Assembly (NCBI GenBank): GCA_019115485.1 | Contig: DXDM01000005.1 | Location: 1 to 64,000, forward strand | Source: Candidatus Barnesiella excrementavium | Lineage (GTDB): Bacteria; Bacteroidota; Bacteroidia; Bacteroidales; Barnesiellaceae | Reading direction: 5' to 3' | DNA: 64,000 nt | In this document: one piece after another, positions 35,903 to 44,533 of the stretch | Numbering within the stretch: position 1 is the first letter of the stretch | Layout of the letters: the number at the start of each line of letters is the position of its first letter | Notes under the pieces: model-generated | The model's input: only the letters and a program-made list of their open reading frames with translations | What the model was told of the DNA's origin: nothing | The model's database searches: none | Program-made: the position numbers and the translations under genes

Positions 35903-36032
35903 GTGTTATATCGGGTATGAGGCTGACAGTCGGGTAGGCCGGGCGTGACAAAAATACAGTCGCGACCGGTTTGGCAGTGTTTTTGATACTATATAAATGC
36001 TTGTTGAAGGTTAATCCTTCGGGAGGAAGAGT

Positions 36033-36674
36033 ATGAATCGTAAAAAAAGAAAAACTAAAAATATGGCTGAAGAAAAAAAATGCGAGAAATCGCAAGTGGT
36101 TGAGGAAGAGGCTCCTGAAAAAGAGAAAACGGAACCTTGTGAGCAACAGACCCAGGAGGCGGAGACGGGTGAACCCGAAGCCGCAGCTGAGGAAAATGAG
36201 GTTGACGAGGCTGCCAAATTGTCAGCCGAGTTGGACACGTTGAAAGCTACCATCGAAAAGATGCAGAAGGACTATCTGCTGTTGATGGCCGAGTTTGATA
36301 ATTTCCGCAAACGGACCTTGCGTGAGAAGGCCGATTTGATTAAGAACGGCGGTGAGAACTGTATGAAGGCTATCCTGCCGGTTGTCGACGACTTTGAACG
36401 GGGATTGGCCGCTGTGGAAAAGAGTAACGACCTGGAAGCCGTAAAAGAGGGCATGAATTTGATATACAACAAGTTCAAAACCTATCTCGAACAAAACGGC
36501 GTGAAAGAGATTCCCACGCAAGGAGCCGATTTCGATACCGAGTATCACGAGGCTGTAACCACCTTCCCGGCTCCCGATCCTGCCCAAAAAGGTAAGGTGA
36601 TCGACACGGTTCAGAAGGGCTATACGCTCAACGACAAGGTGATTCGTTTTGCCAAAGTAGTAGTGGGAGAATAA
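36033..36674 (+). CDS. grpE: Nucleotide exchange factor GrpE
   Basis: 213 residues. A GGGAGG ribosome-binding site 8 bp upstream supports ATG 36033 over the internal ATG 36063. The first 65 residues are acidic and low-complexity, then a long coiled coil ('LDTLKATIEKMQKDYLLLMAEFDNFRKRTLREK') and the C-terminal beta domain ('GVKEIPTQGADFDTEYHEAV', 'KGYTLNDKVIRFAKVVV'). GrpE releases ADP from DnaK. It is 22 bp from dnaJ, forming the usual grpE-dnaJ operon; dnaK is not in the window. No CIRCE (HrcA) element was seen upstream. Confidence 0.97.
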   Translation: MNRKKRKTKNMAEEKKCEKSQVVEEEAPEKEKTEPCEQQTQEAETGEPEAAAEENEVDEAAKLSAELDTLKATIEKMQKDYLLLMAEFDNFRKRTLREKADLIKNGGENCMKAILPVVDDFERGLAAVEKSNDLEAVKEGMNLIYNKFKTYLEQNGVKEIPTQGADFDTEYHEAVTTFPAPDPAQKGKVIDTVQKGYTLNDKVIRFAKVVVGE

Positions 36675-36696
36675 CGATTTAGAGGGATAGAGAGCA

Positions 36697-37857
36697 ATGG
36701 AAAAGAGAGATTATTATGAAGTGCTGGGGGTTGCCAAGAATGCAACACCCGAAGAGATAAAGAAGGCATACCGTAAAAAGGCCATTCAATATCACCCCGA
36801 TAAAAATCCGGGAAATAAGGAGGCCGAGGAGAAATTCAAAGAGGCAGCCGAGGCCTACGAGGTATTGAGCGATCCCGATAAGCGGGCTCGTTACGACCAG
36901 TTCGGTCATCAAGGTTTGGGCGGCGCAGCCGGTGGCGGTTTCAGCGGTGGCGGTATGTCGATGGAAGATATCTTCTCGCATTTCGGCGATATTTTCGGAG
37001 GAGGTTTTGGTGGCTTTGAAGGCTTTGGTGGCGGCAGCAGCTCGCGTAGCGGCGGTCGTCGGCATGTCAACAAAGGTTCCGACCTGCGTGTAAAGGTAAA
37101 ACTGACCCTGAAAGAGATCGCTACGGGAGTCGAGAAGAAAATTAAGGTTCCTAAATATGTAAGTTGTACCTACTGTAAGGGAACCGGCGCCGAGAACGGC
37201 ACGGCCTATACCACGTGCTCGAAGTGTAACGGCTCGGGTGTAGTGACACGGGTTCAACAGACCTTCCTGGGAGCCATGCAATCGACCACGACCTGTCCCG
37301 ACTGTGGAGGCGAGGGACGTATCATTACCAAGAAATGTCCTCACTGTGCCGGCGAAGGTATCGTGCGCGAGGAGGAGGTAATCACCCTCAATATTCCTGC
37401 CGGTGTATCGGAGGGTATGCAACTCTCAATGGCGGGGAAGGGAAATGCAGCTCGTCATGGAGGTGTGAATGGCGATTTGCTCATTCTTATCGAAGAGGAG
37501 CCGCACCCCGATTTGGTACGCGACGAGAACGACTTGATATACAATCTGCTCCTTGATTTGCCTACGGCTGTGTTGGGCGGTTCGGTCGATGTGCCCACGC
37601 TCGACGGCAAGGCTCGTATCAAGGTAGAACCGGGCACCCAACCCGGCAAGATATTCCGCTTGCGGGGTAAAGGTCTGCCCTCGGTCAATCGGTATGGGGT
37701 GGGCGATTTGATAGTGAACGTTTCGGTCTATATCCCTGAGAATCTCAACGCTGCCGAAAAGAAACATTTCGAGGAGTTGAAGACCTCTCCCAACATGCAG
37801 CCTACGCTCACTACCAAACAACGTATATTCAGCAAGTTGCGTCACATGTTTGAATAA
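36697..37857 (+). CDS. dnaJ: Chaperone DnaJ
   Basis: 386 residues. J-domain with HPD ('[10 protein letters not shown]', residues about 31-40), a Gly/Phe-rich region unusually rich in Gly-Gly ('[35 protein letters not shown]'), four zinc-binding repeats ([32 protein letters not shown]) and two beta-barrel substrate domains ('[28 protein letters not shown]'). It recruits unfolded clients to DnaK and stimulates its ATPase. Ends at a strong terminator. Confidence 0.98.
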   Translation: MEKRDYYEVLGVAKNATPEEIKKAYRKKAIQYHPDKNPGNKEAEEKFKEAAEAYEVLSDPDKRARYDQFGHQGLGGAAGGGFSGGGMSMEDIFSHFGDIFGGGFGGFEGFGGGSSSRSGGRRHVNKGSDLRVKVKLTLKEIATGVEKKIKVPKYVSCTYCKGTGAENGTAYTTCSKCNGSGVVTRVQQTFLGAMQSTTTCPDCGGEGRIITKKCPHCAGEGIVREEEVITLNIPAGVSEGMQLSMAGKGNAARHGGVNGDLLILIEEEPHPDLVRDENDLIYNLLLDLPTAVLGGSVDVPTLDGKARIKVEPGTQPGKIFRLRGKGLPSVNRYGVGDLIVNVSVYIPENLNAAEKKHFEELKTSPNMQPTLTTKQRIFSKLRHMFE

Positions 37858-37888
37858 AATAGATACACATAGGATATGATAAACAAGA

Positions 37889-37929
37889 CCGTCCGGTACA
37901 TCGTGAAGATGTGTTGGGCGGCTTTTTTT
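37889..37929 (+). terminator. Terminator of grpE-dnaJ
   Basis: CCGTCCGGTACATC pairs with GATGTGTTGGGCGG (14 bp, several G-U pairs), loop GTGAA, followed by CTTTTTTT. Confidence 0.85.
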
Positions 37930-38043
37930 GTTATGTCACTCCCCACTCTTCACTACATTCGATGGGGATAATACTTAGAGCTATTAGTCGGTAACTTTGG
38001 ATTTCAAGCCTGTGACCCCAAATGACAAGACGTATATACATTA

Positions 38044-38118
38044 TTATATATAGTACGTTTCCGGTTTTTCGTATTTGAAGTGCACCTTTTTGGTAATTTC
38101 ACAACCCAAGTAGAGCAT
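38044..38118 (-). CDS. Possible 24-residue ORF directly after the beta-lactamase gene
   Basis: ATG at 38118 preceded by AAGGAG formed over the bla stop codon; the peptide begins MLYLGCEITKKVHFKYEK and ends at a TAA at 38044. The frame is the same as bla, separated from it only by the bla stop and four codons. It could be a coupled micro-ORF or a decayed gene remnant. No family recognised; coding status is doubtful. Confidence 0.25.
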   Translation of the reverse strand: MLYLGCEITKKVHFKYEKPETYYI

Positions 38119-38130
38119 AATCCCGGCTCC

Positions 38131-39036
38131 TTAGTGTGTTTGCGTGATGGTATTGTAAATGATATGGGTAATGCGGGCGATAAGGGCTGCATTTTTGGAG
38201 TCGCTTTCGTGAGAGTCTTTCACAAAAATAACCAGATAGCACCGTCGGCCATCGGGCAGGTAGATGCAGGCTGCATCGTTATCGGCTATGGTTAAGCCGT
38301 TGATTCTTCCTGAACTGCCTGTTTTGTGGCCTATCGTAATTCCGGCAGGGAGCCCGGCTCGTATTTTGTTGCTCCCGGTCGAGGTTTCGATGAGAGTAGA
38401 GCATATGAAGCGGGTATGTTCGGCGTTGAGCAGGGAGCCGTCATGGATTTTTTTCAGCAGATGAGCTACCGACGAAGGGTGTGCCCAATTGTGGTAACAG
38501 GCCGAAGTGTCTTCATGCATCGAGGCTTCGGTTTCGGTGAGGTCGTAGCCTGTGAGCCCCACACGGTCGGTGCAGGCTTTGACGGCCTCGATACCTCCGG
38601 CGTAGTCGATGAGAATGTCGCAGGCGTTGTTGTCGCTCAGGGCAAGGGCATAGTACAGCAGGTCGGCATATGAGATGCGGAAGCCTCCCGACGGGTAGCG
38701 GTCGAGTAGCGGACTATATGTGTTGCGCCGCATTTGGATAGAGTCGATTTGTCGTGTATCGTGGAGAAGGGTACCTTCGGTCTCCATGCGTTGGAGGGCC
38801 GCTACGGCTACATGCAACTTAAATACACTCATGAGCGGATAATGTATGGTATCGTTGTAGGTATAGAGATGATTGTCAAGCAAGTATGCTACTCCGACGT
38901 CTGACTTGAACCCTTGTGTGGCTAGGCGAATTTGTTGGTTGACGGTCTGTTGGGTTTGCCCTTCCCGGGCAAAGGAGGGTAGGGAGCAGGTCCATAGAAC
39001 CATAGTCAGAGATAAAACGATTGTATACTTGTACAT
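38131..39036 (-). CDS. Class A beta-lactamase (CfxA/CblA/PER-like branch)
   Basis: 301 residues with signal peptide (CSLPSFA). Active-site elements are complete: nucleophile Ser in 'LMSVFKLHVA' (SxxK), 'LSDNNACD' (SDN loop), Glu-rich omega loop 'TETEASMHEDTSACYHNW' and 'GHKTGSSGRINGL' (KTG). The context 'MSVFKLH' and 'SDNNACDIL' is like the Bacteroidales subclass A2 enzymes. It should hydrolyse cephalosporins in the periplasm; spectrum cannot be read from sequence. It is a single gene with no mobile element next to it, suggesting a resident chromosomal enzyme. A 22-bp palindrome lies 63 bp upstream. Confidence 0.92.
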   Translation of the reverse strand: MYKYTIVLSLTMVLWTCSLPSFAREGQTQQTVNQQIRLATQGFKSDVGVAYLLDNHLYTYNDTIHYPLMSVFKLHVAVAALQRMETEGTLLHDTRQIDSIQMRRNTYSPLLDRYPSGGFRISYADLLYYALALSDNNACDILIDYAGGIEAVKACTDRVGLTGYDLTETEASMHEDTSACYHNWAHPSSVAHLLKKIHDGSLLNAEHTRFICSTLIETSTGSNKIRAGLPAGITIGHKTGSSGRINGLTIADNDAACIYLPDGRRCYLVIFVKDSHESDSKNAALIARITHIIYNTITQTH

Positions 39037-39489
39037 ATTATTTTAATTTTAAGTGTTTAAAAGTAAGATAAAATTGAGGATATAAATTTGTTTTTATCGT
39101 TATTAACAAGTGTTAATAACAGAGTGAAAGAATAAACTGTATTTGTGAAACAAAATGTAGGAGCTGATAATTGGGGGAATCTTGGTGATAGCCTTTTGAG
39201 AAAGGGAGCGGCCGTAAATTGAGAATGCTTCTAAAAGAAGAAAAAGAGAAGAGAAAGTAAAAAATATATATATGATAATTTAATTGAATATCAGTAAATT
39301 ATATTTTTATGACTTGATATTTCTTTATTTTCTAAAAAAAATATACAAATTTCACTAGGGGTAAACGTAGATTTAGGGTTAATATTAATGACACGATGTG
39401 TAAAAACGTTTCGTAATATTATATCAGAGTTTGTATACGAGAGAGAAATGTTTAAATAGAGTTACATTGAACAATTAAATCTAAAAAGC
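39037..39489. other. AT-rich divergent control region between bla and the second PUL
   Basis: No gene seen. It must hold the promoters for bla (minus) and the second susC (plus), but no TAnnTTTG/TTTG pair at standard spacing was found for either, suggesting activator-dependent or divergent promoters. It contains the palindrome at 39099-39120 and a purine-rich run near 39235-39260. Confidence 0.5.
39099..39120. promoter_or_regulatory. Perfect 22-bp palindrome upstream of the beta-lactamase gene
   Basis: GTTATTAACA-AG-TGTTAATAAC: 10-bp arms with a 2-bp centre, 63 bp upstream of the bla ATG. Size and symmetry suit a dimeric repressor or activator site. It is not the TACA..TGTA box of BlaI. No regulator gene is adjacent. 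Confidence 0.4.
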
Positions 39490-42400
39490 ATGAAAAAAAA
39501 TCAGACGTGCAAAATTGGGCTTTTGGCGCTTGTGCTGTCTCTTTTTGCTCCATGTATGGCAAGTGCCATGGAGCAACCGGCAGGGCAAGCTGCTGCAAAA
39601 GAGACTCAGTTGAACAAACACCGTATTAAAGGTGTGGTTTCCGACGAAACGGGCGAACCGTTAATCGGTGTGAGCGTATTAGTGAGAGGAACAGCAATTG
39701 GTGCCTCTACTAATATAGATGGTGTTTATTCGATTGAGGTCCCGAATAACAACGCCGTGCTTGACTTTAGTTATGTGGGATATCAAAAAGCGTCGCTGTC
39801 GTTGGCTGGTGCTACTTCATACGATGTGGTTATGAAGGAGGAGACCCGTGTCTTGGACGAGGTTGTTGTAACGGCCATGGGTATTTCGCGCGAATCCAAA
39901 ACACTGACTTATGCCACTCAAACCATTAAGAGTGAAGAGGTGACTCGTATCAAGGAGACGAACTTTATCAATTCACTCCAAGGTAAGAGTGCCGGTCTTA
40001 CCATTGTTCCCAACAATACGGGTGCTGGTGGAGGAGCTTCCAAGATTGTGCTTCGTGGTTCCACCTCAATTCTCGGAACCAACCAACCGTTGATTGTTAT
40101 CGATGGTGTGCCTATGCAAAATGGTATGGGTAAACAGGCCGGTGAGCAAATGATTTATAGTGGGGAGCGCAGTAGCGATGACCTCTTGTCTACGATTAAC
40201 CCCGAGGATATCGACAACATGACCATTTTGAAAGGTCCGAATGCCGCAGCTCTTTATGGTAGCGCTGCTAACAATGGTGTAATTATTATTACGACCAAGT
40301 CAGGTGCAGCGGGTGCCGTGAAGGTAAATATTTCGAGCTCCACATCGGTTGAGACGATAGCCATGTATCCTCGTACACAACAAATATATGGTATTAGTGA
40401 TGGTGGCCAATGGGCGGCGTGGGGTCCGAAAATCGGTACTCGCTCGGCCGATGAGTTGGCTTCGTCTCCTTATCTGATGAATTCGGCCCGTAGTGCAGTG
40501 AAAGATTTCTTCAATATGGGTTTGACAACCAATAACGGTTTGACATTGAGCGGAGGTACTGAGAATTTCCGTACCTATTTCTCCTATAACAATACTTATC
40601 AAACCGGTTTGCTCCCGAACAATAAGTTCAATCGTCACAATGTCATGTTTAAAGAGACATTCTCGTTGTTTGACAAGCGAATCAATATCAACACGAGTTT
40701 GAACTGGATTCATCAAAAGACCGAAAACGGCCCTATCGTAGGTAAGGCTTTGAGTGCTCTTCATGCCTTGTACCGTACACCGGCCGATATTGATATGCGG
40801 TATTTCAAGCACAATTATCAACACCCGGGTACTGCTGCCGATAATATTGTCAGTGATCCCAAATTGGGTAACCCCAAATTGTTAGGGCAGCCGGTTCAGA
40901 CTTGGTATTGGTATGACCAGCATTTGAACAATCCCTATTGGGTTGCCAATATGTTGAACGATGCAACAAAACGTGACCGCTTGATGGCTAATGTAACATT
41001 GGATGCTAAAATTTGGCAGAACATTAAGTATCAGACTCGTTTCAGCGTCGACTATGTAGTAAACAACAACTTGAATGAGGAGTATGCCGGCATGAACCGG
41101 GTAGGTTTTGACTATGTGGGTGGTAAATATTATTCGAGCAACTCGCGTTCGAGTGATATCTATAATGACCACATGCTTACCTGGGATGACCGTTTTGCCG
41201 ATAAAATCGATGTGAATGTTGCCGTAGGTACCAGCTTCACGCGTCACTATGATCGTAACTCAAATATTACTACGGCGATAGATACTTGCGGTATTCCCAA
41301 TGCCTTTGTTCCTCAAAACAGTTTGAAGAGACGTCCCAACAGTGCTGTTGACGGTTCAGCTACCTCGGCATACGATAGCTGGAACAACAACGACTGGAGT
41401 ACGGCCGCTTTTGCTACGGCTTCTATCGGTCTGTTCGACAAAATTTATCTCGACGGTAGCTACCGGTTGGAATGGGCACAATCGTTCCAGCAGTTTACAC
41501 AAGGTAGCGGTTACAAATCGTTCGACTACTATTCGGCCGGAGCTAATGTCCTCCTCGACAAATTCTTGCCTCGTAGAGATTGGCTCAATCAGTTGAAATG
41601 GCGTGGTAGCTGGTCGGTTGTGGGTAACCCCATTCCCAATACGCTATTCGCTCGTCAATTCATCGATTTTGGTACGGGCGTTATTAGTACCCGTCCGCCG
41701 TTGTTCGACAATCCTCTGCCCGAGACGACAACTTCGTTTGAAACCGGTCTTGACGTGTGGATGTTTGAAAACAAATTTAATTTTGACTTGACCTACTATA
41801 ACTCTACGCTTCGTAATCAGTTCCTGTATGTTACTACGGCCAACGGAGAATCCAAACCTGTGAACACGGGTGTGATTCGCAACTACGGTTTGGAATTCCA
41901 AGCTGCTTATCGTTGGAATTTCCATAAGGATTGGCGTTGGCAAACCGGATTTAACATCGCCTGGAACGACAACCGCATCTTGGAAACCTACAAAACCGAG
42001 AGTGGAGCTCCTTATGAGGTGCAGCAAGGACCTAACGCATTTAAAATCAAATATATAGAAGGTGGTCGATTTGGCGATATCTATGTCAACTCGTTCGCTC
42101 GTGACGAAAATGGTTACATCAAGGTCAACAATCCCGGGGACTATGAGAACGCCGTTCCCGTAATGACCTCAGGTAAATATGAAACCTATGTGGGGAATAT
42201 GACATCGCCCATCACGTTGGGTTGGAACAACACCTTTACCTGGAAGAACCTCAGCCTCTATTTCTTGATTGACGGACGTATTGGTGGTAAGGTGATGTCG
42301 CTGACCGAGGCCGACCTCGATTTGTACGGTCTCTCTGAACGTTCGGCACAAGATCGTCTGAACGGTGAGCGAGTAATCCAAAACGGTAAAGAGTATATTC

Positions 42401-42726
42401 TCAAAGAATTGCCCGACGGTTCTGGCCAAAAAGTATCTGTTGAAAAATACTATACGACTATCGGTGCCTTCCCGATGGAAGATCATGTTTACGATGCTAC
42501 CAACCTGCGTATGCGTGATATCTCGTTGAGCTACAATATGCCCAACCTCTTTGGAAAGAGCCAAGGCATGACGGTACAATTCTCGGTAAAGAATGCCTTC
42601 TTTATCTATAAGAACTCTCCTGTTGATCCCGATATTTCGGTATCGGCCGATGTCTTCTCGGGTATTGACAGCTATGCATTGCCTACGACCCGTAGCTTTG
42701 CTCTGACGTTGAAATTCAATTTATAA
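39490..42726 (+). CDS. SusC/RagA-type TonB-dependent transporter, N-glycan-type PUL
   Basis: 1078 residues. Signal peptide (CMASAM), carboxypeptidase-D-regulatory-like domain ('IKGVVSDETGEPLIGVSVLVRG'), SusC signature 'VLDEVVVTAMGISRESKTLTYA', plug ('LIVIDGVPM', 'ALYGSAANNGVIIITTKSG') and barrel ending 'SFALTLKFNL' with an aromatic near the C-terminus. The 'MGI.RE.K.L.YA' variant marks a SusC branch often found with SusD_2-type partners, which is what follows 33 bp downstream. Imports the glycans released by the GH85-like enzyme of the same operon (inference). Confidence 0.95.
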   Translation: MKKNQTCKIGLLALVLSLFAPCMASAMEQPAGQAAAKETQLNKHRIKGVVSDETGEPLIGVSVLVRGTAIGASTNIDGVYSIEVPNNNAVLDFSYVGYQKASLSLAGATSYDVVMKEETRVLDEVVVTAMGISRESKTLTYATQTIKSEEVTRIKETNFINSLQGKSAGLTIVPNNTGAGGGASKIVLRGSTSILGTNQPLIVIDGVPMQNGMGKQAGEQMIYSGERSSDDLLSTINPEDIDNMTILKGPNAAALYGSAANNGVIIITTKSGAAGAVKVNISSSTSVETIAMYPRTQQIYGISDGGQWAAWGPKIGTRSADELASSPYLMNSARSAVKDFFNMGLTTNNGLTLSGGTENFRTYFSYNNTYQTGLLPNNKFNRHNVMFKETFSLFDKRININTSLNWIHQKTENGPIVGKALSALHALYRTPADIDMRYFKHNYQHPGTAADNIVSDPKLGNPKLLGQPVQTWYWYDQHLNNPYWVANMLNDATKRDRLMANVTLDAKIWQNIKYQTRFSVDYVVNNNLNEEYAGMNRVGFDYVGGKYYSSNSRSSDIYNDHMLTWDDRFADKIDVNVAVGTSFTRHYDRNSNITTAIDTCGIPNAFVPQNSLKRRPNSAVDGSATSAYDSWNNNDWSTAAFATASIGLFDKIYLDGSYRLEWAQSFQQFTQGSGYKSFDYYSAGANVLLDKFLPRRDWLNQLKWRGSWSVVGNPIPNTLFARQFIDFGTGVISTRPPLFDNPLPETTTSFETGLDVWMFENKFNFDLTYYNSTLRNQFLYVTTANGESKPVNTGVIRNYGLEFQAAYRWNFHKDWRWQTGFNIAWNDNRILETYKTESGAPYEVQQGPNAFKIKYIEGGRFGDIYVNSFARDENGYIKVNNPGDYENAVPVMTSGKYETYVGNMTSPITLGWNNTFTWKNLSLYFLIDGRIGGKVMSLTEADLDLYGLSERSAQDRLNGERVIQNGKEYILKELPDGSGQKVSVEKYYTTIGAFPMEDHVYDATNLRMRDISLSYNMPNLFGKSQGMTVQFSVKNAFFIYKNSPVDPDISVSADVFSGIDSYALPTTRSFALTLKFNL

Positions 42727-42759
42727 TGTGAAATACGATTATTCTAAACAATTATAAAG

Positions 42760-44514
42760 ATGAGAAAAACAATATATTCAATCGGATTTCTTGTCCTTGA
42801 ATCCGTATTATCAATAGGCCTCTTCACGGCTTGTGGAGACCAGTTTCAGGAGGAATATCCCTGGATGATTGGTCGGCAGCAAGATCAGGACAATACCAAC
42901 GAGGAGGGTGCCGGTGCTACCGATATTACCATTCTTGAAAAAGAGCTTCGCGGAGCCATTCCCTACATGATCAGCTATACCAAGGGAGGAAGTTGGCAGC
43001 CTCACGCCTACCAATATCAACGCTCCAACAGCATTGACAATTATGCCGGATATTGGACGACCACCAAAGGATCATTTGCTTTCGGTGGCGCTCTGCCCAC
43101 GCTTTACACCTATCCCAATGACTATTTGGGAGGACCGATGGATAATACGATTTTCACGCAGTCGTATAATGCCATTCACTATGCAGAGACTTTGGGTAAA
43201 CCCGAATGGCGCGCTGTGGCGTTGATTATTCAGGCTTATCAGGGTCACGAAATCGTTGACTTCTATGGCGCCGCTCCTTTTACCGACTGGCGAAATCTGA
43301 AACGGACTCCGCCGTTGACTTACGAGAAAGGTGAGGATATTTACAAGCAGATTTTCGATGACCTCGATGAAGCTATCCGCATATTGAAAGAGCGTCAACC
43401 TTCGCGTGACGAGATTTCCAAAATCGAAGATTTGACGATTCGGACCTTGTCGAATGGCGAATGGCGCATGTGGGTGAAATTTGCCAACAGCATCAAGATG
43501 CGTATGGCCATGAATATTGTGAAATACGACGCCGGTACTGCACAAGCGAAGTTTGAACAGGCTGTCAATGACGATATCGGTGTCCTCAGCGAGGCCGATG
43601 CCCGCGACATTGCCTACTATCAGAATCAAAATTCCTGCGTTTGGTATACACTTGGTAACTCGTGGCACGACATTCGCTTGGGAGCGTCGTTGGAGAATAT
43701 CCTCAAACGATGCAATCACCCGTTGCTCACTCGTTGGTTCGATACCAATCCCTATACAATCAAGGACAAATATTCGGGTATAACGGCCAAGTCTGATGTA
43801 TATGGAGTTCGGGCCGGTATCAATATGTCTGGTAACAATACAACTGATAGGGAAAAAGGTTACGGGCCCTTTGCCACTCTGCGAGGCGAATTCCAATACA
43901 TGCATCAACCCTTCTTCAAACGCACCGAGAGCCTCTTCCTGATGGCCGAGGGTGCTCTGCGGGGCTGGAACACGAAGGGACGCACGGCCCAAGAACTGTA
44001 CGAGGCCGGTATCCGTCTCTGTTTCCAGGAGAATGGTATCACCGACGAAGAGGTCATCAACCAGTATCTGGAACAAACCGAAGTCAATGATGTCGATTAT
44101 GTCGATCCCTACAATGGAGAGAACAATATTGCCGGGCGAGTAAACGTGTGTGTAAAATGGAACGACGGTGACTCTAACGAGACGAAACTCGAGAAGATTA
44201 TCACTCAAAAGTATATCGCCAATTTCCCCATGAGTGCCGAGGCTTGGACGACCTTCCGCCGTACGGGCTATCCTCGTCTGTTCCCGGTTAAGTTGAATAA
44301 CATGAAGGACCAGAACGTCGACACCGAGTTGCAGTTGCGCCGTATTCCTATTGTAGAGACTACGAATAATGAATTGGAGATTGCTTCGCTTGTACAAGCT
44401 CTTGGTCAACCCAACTGGGGTGGTTCGCGTGTCTTCTGGGATATTGCCGACGAAACTCGCGGGGAACAGAGTCCCGACAATGAATACCTGTTGGTAGAAC
44501 CGCACAACTTTTAA
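42760..44514 (+). CDS. SusD-like glycan-binding lipoprotein (SusD_2 branch)
   Basis: 584 residues. Lipobox FTAC. Segments 'SYNAIHYAETLGKPEWRAVALIIQAYQGHEIVDFYGAAPFTDW' region and 'MAEGALRGWN' with 'ITQKYIANFPMSAEAWTTFRRTGYPRLFPV' mark the SusD_2/SusD superfamily fold typical of N-glycan and mucin PULs. Surface lid and ligand-binding partner of the preceding SusC. Spacing is 33 bp upstream and 19 bp downstream. Confidence 0.93.
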   Translation: MRKTIYSIGFLVLESVLSIGLFTACGDQFQEEYPWMIGRQQDQDNTNEEGAGATDITILEKELRGAIPYMISYTKGGSWQPHAYQYQRSNSIDNYAGYWTTTKGSFAFGGALPTLYTYPNDYLGGPMDNTIFTQSYNAIHYAETLGKPEWRAVALIIQAYQGHEIVDFYGAAPFTDWRNLKRTPPLTYEKGEDIYKQIFDDLDEAIRILKERQPSRDEISKIEDLTIRTLSNGEWRMWVKFANSIKMRMAMNIVKYDAGTAQAKFEQAVNDDIGVLSEADARDIAYYQNQNSCVWYTLGNSWHDIRLGASLENILKRCNHPLLTRWFDTNPYTIKDKYSGITAKSDVYGVRAGINMSGNNTTDREKGYGPFATLRGEFQYMHQPFFKRTESLFLMAEGALRGWNTKGRTAQELYEAGIRLCFQENGITDEEVINQYLEQTEVNDVDYVDPYNGENNIAGRVNVCVKWNDGDSNETKLEKIITQKYIANFPMSAEAWTTFRRTGYPRLFPVKLNNMKDQNVDTELQLRRIPIVETTNNELEIASLVQALGQPNWGGSRVFWDIADETRGEQSPDNEYLLVEPHNF

Positions 44515-44533
44515 TCCATAAATCTTTAAGAAC

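Noticed and set aside
35971-35994. Sigma-54-like TTGGCA..TTGA string upstream of grpE
   Set aside because: The -12 box lacks the GC pair and the -24/-12 match is partial; no enhancer-binding regulator nearby.
36960-37060. Gly-rich repeat in dnaJ
   Set aside because: Normal Gly/Phe linker of DnaJ, though rich in Gly.
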